The position numbers and the translations under genes were made by a program. Below the pieces are notes generated by a model. It did no database searches, was not told where the DNA came from, and saw nothing but the letters and a program-made list of their open reading frames with translations. Of a stretch of DNA of 64,000 nt, positions 35,302 to 43,500 are shown piece after piece (position 1 is the stretch's first letter; each line of letters opens with the position of its first letter). The stretch comes from an uncultured Eubacteriales bacterium. Lineage in GTDB: Bacteria > Bacillota > Clostridia > Christensenellales > Aristaeellaceae. The stretch is taken from positions 62,001 through 126,000 of the forward strand of contig ONJM01000006.1 in NCBI GenBank assembly GCA_900318145.1, in the 5' to 3' direction.

Positions 35302-38300
35302 TCAGGCTTTTTCGATTTCCGAAAGCCCTTTGCGGCCCAGGGCCGCCAGGCGGCGGCAGTAATCGTCGCTGCGCTTCTGGATGTCGTCCTGGTAGACTTC
35401 CAGCTCAGGCATGGACACAGCGAAGAAATCATACCCCACCCGGTCAAAGATATGGCGTTCGCCGAAAATGATGAGCTGGTGGAAGGATTTCCGGGCCATT
35501 TCATCGTTTCCCAGGGCGTGGAAAGCCAGACCCTGCCAGTAAATGTAGTCGGAAGGCTGGTCGTTGTAATAGCGCACAGGCTCCGGCACCTGGGAACCGG
35601 CGGAGGCCAGCGAGAAATATTCCGCTGCCTTTGCGCCGTCTCCGAGCATCCGGCGGGCGCAGCCCATCAGATAATAAGCCCGGTTGTCCGGTACATTTTC
35701 CAGTTTGCCCTCGCCCAGGTTCACGGGGTAGGAGAGGGTGCGCTCCGCGTACGCTTCCGCGTCCTCAGGCCTGTTTTCGGCAAGGGCTTTTTCGGCAAGG
35801 GCAAACAGGGCGGTTTTGTATTCATCGGCCACCTTGCCCTCGCCGCCTTCCCACACATGGAAGGTGTACCCCGCCAGCAGATCCAGGGCTTTTTCATACT
35901 GCCCGTCGGCGTTCAGCAGGGAAATATAGGCCAGCATCAGCGCGTAACGGTCCGGGAGAATCTCCCGGTGCGCTTCCAGAATGGCCAGACGTTCCTTTAC
36001 CGGGCGCTCCAGACGTTTCAGAAGCTGATCCTGCTCCAGCAGGAAACGGCTGTTCTCCGGTTCGAGCCGCACGGCTTCGGCGATTTCCGGCGCCGCCGCG
36101 GCCCTGTCGCCGTGGTTGAAACAGGCGATGGAAAGATTGCGGTGGGCCAGGGCCAGATCCGGTTTTGCCGCCGCGGCAGCCCGCCAGTGGGCGGCGGCTT
36201 CGCCGTACCGCTTTTTGTCATACAGCAGTTCTCCCAGATAATAATGCGCCATGGGGGCCGGGCGGCCGCCGCCTTCCAGCACGGATACGGCGTTTTCCAG
36301 AATCAGGCATTCGGTCACCCGGCTGGGGAAGCAGTAATCCGGATCCGCGTTCTCGCCCGCTTCACAGGAACACAGCGCGGAGGGGCGGTTCAGCATGCTT
36401 TCGGCATAGCCCAGGGCGTACCAGCGCAGCGGGCTGCCGGCGGGGCAGTCCTCCAGCACATCCGCCGCGTCTTCATAGCAGCCGAAGCCGATGAATTCAA
36501 AGGCCAGGTTCAGGTAGTTTTCAATACGCCCGCCCATGGCTCCGCGGTACGCTTCCCGGTCCCGCAGGCGGTAAACAAGGCCGGAATACAGCGGGTCGAC
36601 TGCCAGGCTTTCCCGCAGGAAGGCTTCCCGGGTTTCAGCGCCGGTATGCAGCCGGTCCAGAATCGCGGCCTTCAGGCTTCGGGTTTTCATATCATGCCAG
36701 CCGCGGATCAGGCTTTCATCTGCGAACCGCAGCGCTTCCGCGTCCTTTCCCTGCTTTACGCACAGGCATGCCAGGTGGTGATACGCGGCGCCTGCCGTTT
36801 CGGCGCTCCAGGTTGCCTTGAAAAAGGCGTCGAAGGCTTTGCTGTTCTGTCCCAGCAGCTCCAGCGCCAGCCCCAGGTTGAAATACGCTTCCCCGGAATA
36901 GGGGTTTGGATTGCGCCAGGTCTGCTTCCGGACGGCCGCCTCAAAATACGGAACGCTTTCCCCGATCCGGGCATTGCGCAGCAGATACAGGCCGTACGCG
37001 TTGTTCAGACGGATGTCGGTGGGATCGCGGCGCAGCCCTTCCAGGTAATAATCCTCGGGCCGGAAGGTGGCGTGGCGGTACTGCTCCAGATGCTGCCCCG
37101 CCAGGTACAGCTCTTCCAGGGACCGGAGTTCCTCCGGCTGCTTCAGCGCTTTGGCGGGTTCGGGAACGGGCTGGTTTTCCTTCACATATTCCTGATATTC
37201 GCAGAGGCACGCGCCGTTTTCGTCCGCTACCGTTATCCGGTAACCGCGCAGAGGGGCCAGCGTGTCGGTAAAAGCGGCTTCGGGGGACAGATCCGCCTTT
37301 TTCCGGTACACTTCCTTTCCGCCTTCGCGGATGACGATTTCCGCGTTTCTGTACCGGCCGGTGGCGTAGACCTTTACGCGGGACTTCGCCGCTTTTGCCC
37401 GCCCGGACGCGCCGGACTCCCCGCCGCGGGCGAAGGGATCGGGTTCGATGACGCGGCCGTCTGCATCCAGATCATCCACGCCCAGGATCACGTCCCGGGT
37501 GGCGTTGCTGACGCGGCCGACAGTCTTGTACGGCATGAAATACTGGACGAAGTTTTTTTCCTCCAGCGGTTTGAGCCAGGAGAAGTCCGGCTGGTTGTCG
37601 CAGTACACGCCGGTCATCAGCTCGATATAGGGCCCGTCCTCATCCGTCAGGTTTTTGTCCCACATTCTGCCGAAGTCCCCGCAGCCCCAGGTCCACTGCT
37701 TCTTCCCGGGGCTGATGTGATGATCGGCCACATGGAGCAGCCCCGCGTCCCGTCCTTCGTCGAAATTACCGACGAAATCAAAGTCGGAACGGGCGGCCAT
37801 GTAGGAGGTGGGCACCCTGATGTTTTTGTAGCGGGAGATGTCCACGCCCGCGGAATAATCGGCCTTGTAGTATTCGCCCGTGGCGATGGGGAAGGTGGAC
37901 ACGGCGCGCTTTCCGTGGTCCATGACGGCGTTGACGTCCGGCGGGAACACGGAGAAGGTTTTATCGTTCACGGACACGGCGGGATTGGCCCACCAGAGGA
38001 AGGTCTGGGGATAATCGGTGGGGTTGAACAGCCTGCCTCTGATCTCAATATAGGCCTTATCCGGGTACAGCGTCACGGAAGCGCTGCCCCGGGTGCCGTT
38101 GATGCGGTCGGTTTCGCTGAGCACCACCGTGGCGGAGCCGTCCGGGTTTTCGGTGAAGGTATAATCCACCGGCATGAAGGTGGAGGGACGGTGGTGCTGG
38201 GGCCAGTTGAACTCGATGCCGCCGGAGATCCACGGCCCGGTCAGACCGACCAGCGCGGGCTTGATGACCCGGTTGTAATAAATGAAATCATATCCGTTGG

Positions 38301-38559
38301 TTTTGTCCAGGGCCCGCTGGATGCGTCCGCCCAGCTCCGGCAGGATCATGACATACAGATAATCGTTCTCCAGAATGACCGCCTTATAATCCGTGTCTTC
38401 CTTGGTTTCGCTGATCTTTTCCGTCACCGGCAGGGGATAGACCTTGCCGGTGCTGCCCTGATAGGCCCGCTTTTCGATGAACAGCGGGCTTTTTTCCGGG
38501 GCGGCTGCCCGGTAGGTGGGAATCGTAACGATCTGCTCGCGGACCTGTACTTTGCCCAT
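35302..38559 (-). CDS. DUF5107 protein with TPR repeats
   Basis: 1085 residues. Residues 1-~330 are the DUF5107 beta-sandwich (VMILPELGGRIQRALDKTNGYDFIYYN, GGIEFNWPQHHRPSTF), a fold related to sugar mutarotases and glycoside-binding domains. Residues ~450-1060 are TPR-type helical repeats (for example AYFNLGLALELLGQNSKAFDAFFKA). DUF5107 proteins often sit in polysaccharide loci, but I know of no firm activity for this architecture. No signal peptide. It follows an AraC regulator on the same strand by 70 bases, so the two may be co-transcribed. AGGAGG precedes the ATG. Confidence 0.82.
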   Translation of the reverse strand: MGKVQVREQIVTIPTYRAAAPEKSPLFIEKRAYQGSTGKVYPLPVTEKISETKEDTDYKAVILENDYLYVMILPELGGRIQRALDKTNGYDFIYYNRVIKPALVGLTGPWISGGIEFNWPQHHRPSTFMPVDYTFTENPDGSATVVLSETDRINGTRGSASVTLYPDKAYIEIRGRLFNPTDYPQTFLWWANPAVSVNDKTFSVFPPDVNAVMDHGKRAVSTFPIATGEYYKADYSAGVDISRYKNIRVPTSYMAARSDFDFVGNFDEGRDAGLLHVADHHISPGKKQWTWGCGDFGRMWDKNLTDEDGPYIELMTGVYCDNQPDFSWLKPLEEKNFVQYFMPYKTVGRVSNATRDVILGVDDLDADGRVIEPDPFARGGESGASGRAKAAKSRVKVYATGRYRNAEIVIREGGKEVYRKKADLSPEAAFTDTLAPLRGYRITVADENGACLCEYQEYVKENQPVPEPAKALKQPEELRSLEELYLAGQHLEQYRHATFRPEDYYLEGLRRDPTDIRLNNAYGLYLLRNARIGESVPYFEAAVRKQTWRNPNPYSGEAYFNLGLALELLGQNSKAFDAFFKATWSAETAGAAYHHLACLCVKQGKDAEALRFADESLIRGWHDMKTRSLKAAILDRLHTGAETREAFLRESLAVDPLYSGLVYRLRDREAYRGAMGGRIENYLNLAFEFIGFGCYEDAADVLEDCPAGSPLRWYALGYAESMLNRPSALCSCEAGENADPDYCFPSRVTECLILENAVSVLEGGGRPAPMAHYYLGELLYDKKRYGEAAAHWRAAAAAKPDLALAHRNLSIACFNHGDRAAAAPEIAEAVRLEPENSRFLLEQDQLLKRLERPVKERLAILEAHREILPDRYALMLAYISLLNADGQYEKALDLLAGYTFHVWEGGEGKVADEYKTALFALAEKALAENRPEDAEAYAERTLSYPVNLGEGKLENVPDNRAYYLMGCARRMLGDGAKAAEYFSLASAGSQVPEPVRYYNDQPSDYIYWQGLAFHALGNDEMARKSFHQLIIFGERHIFDRVGYDFFAVSMPELEVYQDDIQKRSDDYCRRLAALGRKGLSEIEKA

Positions 38560-38629
38560 GCTGCGTTCCTCCTGAAATCAGATATTATTACTGCCCGAAA
38601 CGGGTATAAAGCGGGATCCGGATGCGGAT

Positions 38630-39577
38630 TCATGTATTCTTCCGAAGGATCTCGTCCGAGGTTTCAGGCTGGATCCATCCGGTAAAGGTCAGCACAGAAC
38701 GGCGCGCGTTTTCGTCATCCGTGCGGCGCCATCGGGAAGGAGAGGCCCCCATGAACCGGAGAAAGTGCCGGTTGAAGCAGCTGAGGGAGGAATAGCCGAC
38801 GGCCACGGCGATCTCCGCGACGCTGTCTGCGGAGGTCAGCAGCATGGAACAGCTTGTGGCGATCCGGACCTGGTGCAGGAAATCCAGCGGTGTGGTGCCC
38901 AGCTGCTTCAGGAAAAGGCGGCGGAAATGGGTCGGGCTCAGATGGCACATATCCGCCAGCGACTCAATATAGAAATCTTCCGCATAGTTTCTGCGGATAT
39001 AGTCCAGCGCCGGCGTCAGGACACCTGTGCCGGCCCGGGCGCCCGCGCTTTCCTTCGGCGCTGTCCGCAGCAGGAAAACCGCCAGGGAAAGGAGCAGGCC
39101 GCGGACGCAGGTTTTGTAGCCGGGCGGACAGTCAACGACCTCCCGGATAATGCCGGATACGAGCGGCGCGGCCCAGGAGCAGGCGTCCCGGTGAAGCATC
39201 AGGCCGCCGTTGATGATCATTTCCGAAAACTTCTGGTAGTCCGGAAGCTCCAGGGCCATGCTGTCCAGCAGACGGCCGTAGTCCACAAAAAGATAACTCC
39301 ACAGGCTGTGGGAATCCGGGGAGGACCAGGTGGTGTGGTGCACGTGAGGCGCCACGAAGGTCACAGTCCCCTCGGAAAAGGAAAGGTGTTCCTCCCCGAT
39401 GATCATTTCCCCGCTGCCCCGGCGGCACAGCCCGATCTCTACACAGTTATGGAAATGCAGGCGGGGGCTCTGGACCGGACTGATCAGCCAGTTGTCCCCG
39501 TGCAGCGCGAGAATCGGGAAATCCGCCGGAAGCTCGTAATTCCGGTATTCAGATATGGTAATCCGCGGTCTGGCCAT
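38630..39577 (-). CDS. AraC-family transcriptional regulator
   Basis: 315 residues. N-terminal cupin (LHFHNCVEIGLCRRGSGEMIIGEE, then FVAPHVHH) and C-terminal double helix-turn-helix (IESLADMCHLSPTHFRRLFLKQLG; VAEIAVAVGYSSLSCFNRHFLRFMGASPSRWRR). It is divergent from the ABC transporter operon, with a ~265-base promoter region between, and precedes the DUF5107 gene. It probably senses a sugar in the cupin and controls one or both units. GGAGGAGG precedes the start. Confidence 0.87.
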   Translation of the reverse strand: MARPRITISEYRNYELPADFPILALHGDNWLISPVQSPRLHFHNCVEIGLCRRGSGEMIIGEEHLSFSEGTVTFVAPHVHHTTWSSPDSHSLWSYLFVDYGRLLDSMALELPDYQKFSEMIINGGLMLHRDACSWAAPLVSGIIREVVDCPPGYKTCVRGLLLSLAVFLLRTAPKESAGARAGTGVLTPALDYIRRNYAEDFYIESLADMCHLSPTHFRRLFLKQLGTTPLDFLHQVRIATSCSMLLTSADSVAEIAVAVGYSSLSCFNRHFLRFMGASPSRWRRTDDENARRSVLTFTGWIQPETSDEILRKNT

Positions 39578-39679
39578 GGCGCGGCCTCCTCCGGCAGGCT
39601 GTATGCTGACGCATCGGGATCATTATACGACGTATGGTGGAAAATGACAAATTTTCTTTTTTTCGGCATAAATCATGTA

Positions 39680-39697
39680 GATATTGGTATGAATATC
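39680..39697. promoter_or_regulatory. Inverted repeat in the divergent AraC/ABC promoter region
   Basis: GATATT-GGTATG-AATATC. It lies about 70 bases upstream of the predicted -35 of the ABC operon and about 100 upstream of the AraC start, a plausible regulator site; unproven. Confidence 0.3.
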
Positions 39698-39763
39698 GCC
39701 TGATCACAAAGTCACGCGGAAGCATTAATGGTTGAAACGAGTCAGTCATGAAGCAAAAAAGGG

Positions 39764-39793
39764 TTGAAGACGGAAACATTCAGGCGGTATGAT
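39764..39793 (+). promoter_or_regulatory. Promoter of the first ABC transporter operon
   Basis: TTGAAG (39764-39769), 18 bases, TATGAT (39788-39793), about 50 bases before the permease ATG. Confidence 0.5.
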
Positions 39794-39844
39794 AACAACA
39801 GAACAAATTGTACCTGACGCGTAAAACGAAAGAGGGGAAGGCGG

Positions 39845-40786
39845 ATGCAGAAGACCGCTGCTGAGCGGAAGCGGATGAGGAATCGTCTGTATTTCAAGGA
39901 CAACTGGCAAATGTACGTCATGATTCTGATTCCGATTGTTTTCGTGGTGCTTTTCAAATACGCCGCGTATCCGGGACTGCGGATCGCCTTCATGAACTAC
40001 AAACCGGCAAAGGGCTACAGCGGGAGCGAATGGGTCGGTTTTCAGATTTTTGAGAAAATATTCAAGGACCGGGATTTTATCCGCGCGCTGAAAAACAGCC
40101 TGGTTTTCAACTTCCTGGATCTGCTGGTCGGGTTCCCTGTTCCGATTATTCTGGCGCTGCTGCTGAATGAACTCCGTTTTCCCAGGTATAAGAAAATCAG
40201 TCAGACCATCCTGTATCTTCCGCATTTCCTGTCCTGGGTCATTATCGCCAGCGTGGCGCTGAGCCTGTTCAAGCCGCAAACAGGCCTGGTCAATATCCTG
40301 CTGCGGGATCTTCTGGGCTGGACAGAAAAAGGAGTGCCGTTCCTGACGGAGAAGTGGCACTGGGCGGTCACCTATCTGCTCATCGGCGTATGGCAGAACA
40401 TGGGATGGGGATCCATCATCTATCTGGCGGCCATTACCGGTATCAGCCCGGACCTGTATGAAGCGGCGACCATCGACGGCGCCGGCCGCTGGCGCAAGAT
40501 CTGGAACGTGACGCTGCCGTGCATCCGGGGCACGATGGTCACCCTGCTGATCATGAACCTCGGCCGGGTGATGGGAAGCAACTTTGAACGGCTGGATTCC
40601 CTCGGGAATGTTCAGGTGAAGGAATTCCAGTACCAGCTGGCGATCTATACCTATGAAAAAGGACTCGCGGGCGGAAACTTCAGCCGGGCTACGGCCGTCG
40701 GCCTGTTCCAGTCCCTGGTAGGCCTGATTCTGGTGCTCGCTTCCGACCGGGCGGCCAAGGCGCTCGGCGAAGACGGGCTGCTGTAA
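39845..40786 (+). CDS. CUT1 sugar ABC transporter permease (LplB type)
   Basis: 313 residues, six predicted membrane helices. The ATPase-docking EAA loop reads YEAATIDGAGRWRKIWNVTLP. The N-terminal YPGLRIAFMNYKPAKGYSGSEWVGFQIFEKIF block is typical of LplB/YteP permeases for oligosaccharides, including rhamnogalacturonan fragments. Pairs with the next gene. No ATPase gene lies in either ABC cluster, so a shared MsmX-like ATPase elsewhere is expected. GGGGAAGG before the ATG. Confidence 0.92.
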   Translation: MQKTAAERKRMRNRLYFKDNWQMYVMILIPIVFVVLFKYAAYPGLRIAFMNYKPAKGYSGSEWVGFQIFEKIFKDRDFIRALKNSLVFNFLDLLVGFPVPIILALLLNELRFPRYKKISQTILYLPHFLSWVIIASVALSLFKPQTGLVNILLRDLLGWTEKGVPFLTEKWHWAVTYLLIGVWQNMGWGSIIYLAAITGISPDLYEAATIDGAGRWRKIWNVTLPCIRGTMVTLLIMNLGRVMGSNFERLDSLGNVQVKEFQYQLAIYTYEKGLAGGNFSRATAVGLFQSLVGLILVLASDRAAKALGEDGLL

Positions 40787-40803
40787 GGGAGGGGGAAGCG
40801 AAG

Positions 40804-41712
40804 ATGACAAGGATTTCCCCGGACCGGAAGGCCGGAATGTTCAAAGGCATCAGGCGGGTTCACGTGAGCGATTTCGTGATCGCGTTCATCATCCTGCTGC
40901 TGTCGCTGACGTGCATCATTCCGTTTCTGCACGTGGCCGCGAAGAGCATCTCCTCCAACACGGCGGTGATGAGCAAACAGGTCTATCTGTGGCCCAAAAG
41001 CCTGAACTTCAACGCTTACGAAGCAGTTTTCAAGGACGGGCAGCTGACGCATTCCATGATCTACACGATCTGGATGACGCTGCTGTTTACCGTGATCGGC
41101 ATGATCATTACGATTCTGGCCGCGTATCCGCTGGCCAGGAGGGAGCTCAAGGGCCGGAGCATATTCGCGTTCATCCTGATGTTCACGATGTATTTCAGCG
41201 CGGGCCTGATTCCCGAATACCTGCTGTACCGGGACCTTCACCTGATCAATTCCATGTGGGTGCTGGTGCTTCCGCTTTCCTTCTCCCCGTACAACATGCT
41301 GATCATGCGTTCCTTCATCCGTTCCACGATTCCGGACAGCCTGTATGAAGCCGCCAACCTGGACGGCGCGTCCCATTTCCAGATCCTGTTCAAGGTTGTG
41401 CTGCCGCTGTCCAAACCGATTCTGGCGACGCTGGCCCTGTTTTATGCGGTGGGCCGCTGGAACGCCTACGCGGACGCCAAATACTACATTACGACGAAAT
41501 CGCTGCAGCCGCTGCAGTATCTGCTGAGCAACATGGTGCTCAACAGCGGGCAGGAAGCGATGAGCCTGTCCGAGGCCAGCGCGGCGGAATCCACGCCGGA
41601 AGTGCTGCAGTCCGCGGTGGTCATGTTTGCCACGATTCCGATTATCCTCGTTTATCCTTTTGTGCAGAAATACTTTGTGCAGGGCACGATGATCGGGGCT
41701 GTCAAAGGATAA
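40804..41712 (+). CDS. CUT1 sugar ABC transporter permease (LplC/YtcP type)
   Basis: 302 residues. Membrane protein with EAA loop YEAANLDGASHFQILFKVVLPLSKP, and the family ending QKYFVQGTMIGAVKG. KSISSNTAVMSKQVYLWPKSLNFNAY is the expected extracytoplasmic loop. Second half of the permease pair; 17 bases after the first, with GGGAGGGGG as ribosome site. Confidence 0.93.
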   Translation: MTRISPDRKAGMFKGIRRVHVSDFVIAFIILLLSLTCIIPFLHVAAKSISSNTAVMSKQVYLWPKSLNFNAYEAVFKDGQLTHSMIYTIWMTLLFTVIGMIITILAAYPLARRELKGRSIFAFILMFTMYFSAGLIPEYLLYRDLHLINSMWVLVLPLSFSPYNMLIMRSFIRSTIPDSLYEAANLDGASHFQILFKVVLPLSKPILATLALFYAVGRWNAYADAKYYITTKSLQPLQYLLSNMVLNSGQEAMSLSEASAAESTPEVLQSAVVMFATIPIILVYPFVQKYFVQGTMIGAVKG

Positions 41713-41769
41713 TACGCATCCGGAAATCTGGGCGGAAAGCCCTGAGTGATAAAAAGGAGGTACTCCCCT

Positions 41770-43413
41770 ATGAAGAAACTGGTATCCGTATTGCTGGCGC
41801 TGTGCCTGCTCCTGAGCCTGGCATCTGTCGTAACAGCGGAAGAAGCCACCGGAATGGCGGCCTGGGAACCCTTTGCGGAACGCGTGAAGATCACCGTGCC
41901 CGTATACGACCGTTCCAAAGCCGGCTATCCCGCTGTGGACGACAACTACTGGACCAAATGGATTCAGGAAAACTTCGGCGAAAAGTACAACATCGATGTT
42001 CAGTACGTCGCCATTCCCCGCGGTGACGTGATGATGAAGTACTCCACCCTGATCGCCGCCAAGGAAACCCCGACCATCATGATGGAATACGACTATCCGA
42101 AGGTTGCCCAGTGGGCGAACGACGGAGCGATGACGACCATTGATCTGGAAGCCTTTGCCAAGGTCGCTCCCACCTTCTATCAGGCGATGGTGGACAACAA
42201 TCAGCTGGGCTACACCGACATCAACGGCCAGACCTATTTTGTGCTGACCGAGCGCCCCTACTACAACACCACCTTCACCTACGCCACCTTCGTCCGGATG
42301 GACTGGCTGCGCAAGGTGGGCTATGACCATGTGCCGCAGAACTACGCGGAGCAGGTGGACGCCATCAACAAGATGATCGAAGCCGGCCTGACCAAGCACC
42401 CCATCGGCGCCGGCATTCCTACCAGCGCCTACATCACCAACTTCGGCTTCCGTGATTTCCCGGTGAGCGAGGACGGCGAAAAGGAATGGGCAATGCATTC
42501 CTCCCTGGGCACGCCCGGTTTCCCGTGGTATCCCACGCAGCGCCTGCTGAAGCGCGCGAACGCCGAGTATCACATGGGCTGGTATTCCGAAGAATTCGAT
42601 CTGGACAAGAACTCCTCCGGTATGGCGACCGACCAGACACAGACCGACTTCATCAACGGCCAGACCTACTCCTACGGCGGATACATCAGCAGCAACATGG
42701 CCTGGCTGACCGCTTTCTATGAGAACAATCCTGACGCTGAACTGGCGATCGCCAGCCCCTACGGCGGCGTTGAGGAAGGCATCAACACAGGCTGCCTGCG
42801 CGCCGACAACCCCTTCGGCATGATCGTCGGCTTCTCCTCCCTGGCGACGGAAGACCAGCTGAAGGCCGCCTGGATGCTGATGGAGTGGATGATCCAGGAA
42901 GAAAACCTCTTCGTGCTGGAAAACGGCGTCGAGGGCAAGACCTATGAGATGGGCGAAGACGGTCTGCCGAAGATGCTGGAGTATACCGGCGAGGAAATGA
43001 TGAACCACAACAACAACATCGATATGACCTGCCTGGTGCATGCCTCCAAGAAGGTTGGTACCGTTGAACAGACCATTGCCCAGATGAGCCCTGTGGGCCT
43101 GCCCCAGGACTTCACCCAGGCGCTGATCGACAACTACTATGAGCTGAAGAAGATCGCGGACGCCGGCATGGCATATTCCGATCCGGTATTCGCGGTAGCG
43201 ATCGAGAGCGAGAGCGAATATTCCGCTTCCCTGCTCGCCCTGTACCAGGAATACTACGCGAAGCTCGTGAAGTGCGATCCCGCTGAATTCGACGCGCTGT
43301 TCGCGCAGTTCAGCCAGGAATTCCTGGACGCCGGATATCAGGAAATCATGGACGAACGCCTGGCGGCGTTTGAGGCCGGCAACACGACCCGCCTGCCCGA
43401 ATCAGCCAAGTAA
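41770..43413 (+). CDS. ABC transporter extracellular solute-binding protein
   Basis: 547 residues from ATG 41770, 7 bases after AAGGAGGT. A signal peptide (MKKLVSVLLALCLLLSLASVVTA-EE) is followed by a large periplasmic-binding-protein fold of the LplA/family 1 type. Cys12 is preceded by Leu, so the usual lipobox of Gram-positive binding proteins is missing. Follows its permease pair, as normal for Lpl-type clusters. Ligand probably a pectic or galactosyl-rhamnose oligosaccharide, by context only. Confidence 0.9.
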   Translation: MKKLVSVLLALCLLLSLASVVTAEEATGMAAWEPFAERVKITVPVYDRSKAGYPAVDDNYWTKWIQENFGEKYNIDVQYVAIPRGDVMMKYSTLIAAKETPTIMMEYDYPKVAQWANDGAMTTIDLEAFAKVAPTFYQAMVDNNQLGYTDINGQTYFVLTERPYYNTTFTYATFVRMDWLRKVGYDHVPQNYAEQVDAINKMIEAGLTKHPIGAGIPTSAYITNFGFRDFPVSEDGEKEWAMHSSLGTPGFPWYPTQRLLKRANAEYHMGWYSEEFDLDKNSSGMATDQTQTDFINGQTYSYGGYISSNMAWLTAFYENNPDAELAIASPYGGVEEGINTGCLRADNPFGMIVGFSSLATEDQLKAAWMLMEWMIQEENLFVLENGVEGKTYEMGEDGLPKMLEYTGEEMMNHNNNIDMTCLVHASKKVGTVEQTIAQMSPVGLPQDFTQALIDNYYELKKIADAGMAYSDPVFAVAIESESEYSASLLALYQEYYAKLVKCDPAEFDALFAQFSQEFLDAGYQEIMDERLAAFEAGNTTRLPESAK

Positions 43414-43442
43414 GTCAAACAGGTAACAGGAAGATTTTCAAA

Positions 43443-43474
43443 GGGGGCCGGGCACAGCGCTCCGGCCCCTTTTT
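43443..43474 (+). terminator. Terminator/attenuator after the binding-protein gene
   Basis: GGGGCCGG (43444-43451) pairs with CCGGCCCC (43462-43469) around a ten-base loop, then TTTTT. Downstream enzymes may be read by leakage or from another promoter. Confidence 0.85.
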
Positions 43475-43500
43475 CCGTAAATGAGAGAGGAGCAACGCGT

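Noticed and set aside
35245-38685. 1146-codon open frame on the plus strand
   Set aside because: Mirror of the DUF5107-TPR gene caused by GC-rich codons; low-complexity composition and no recognisable domain.
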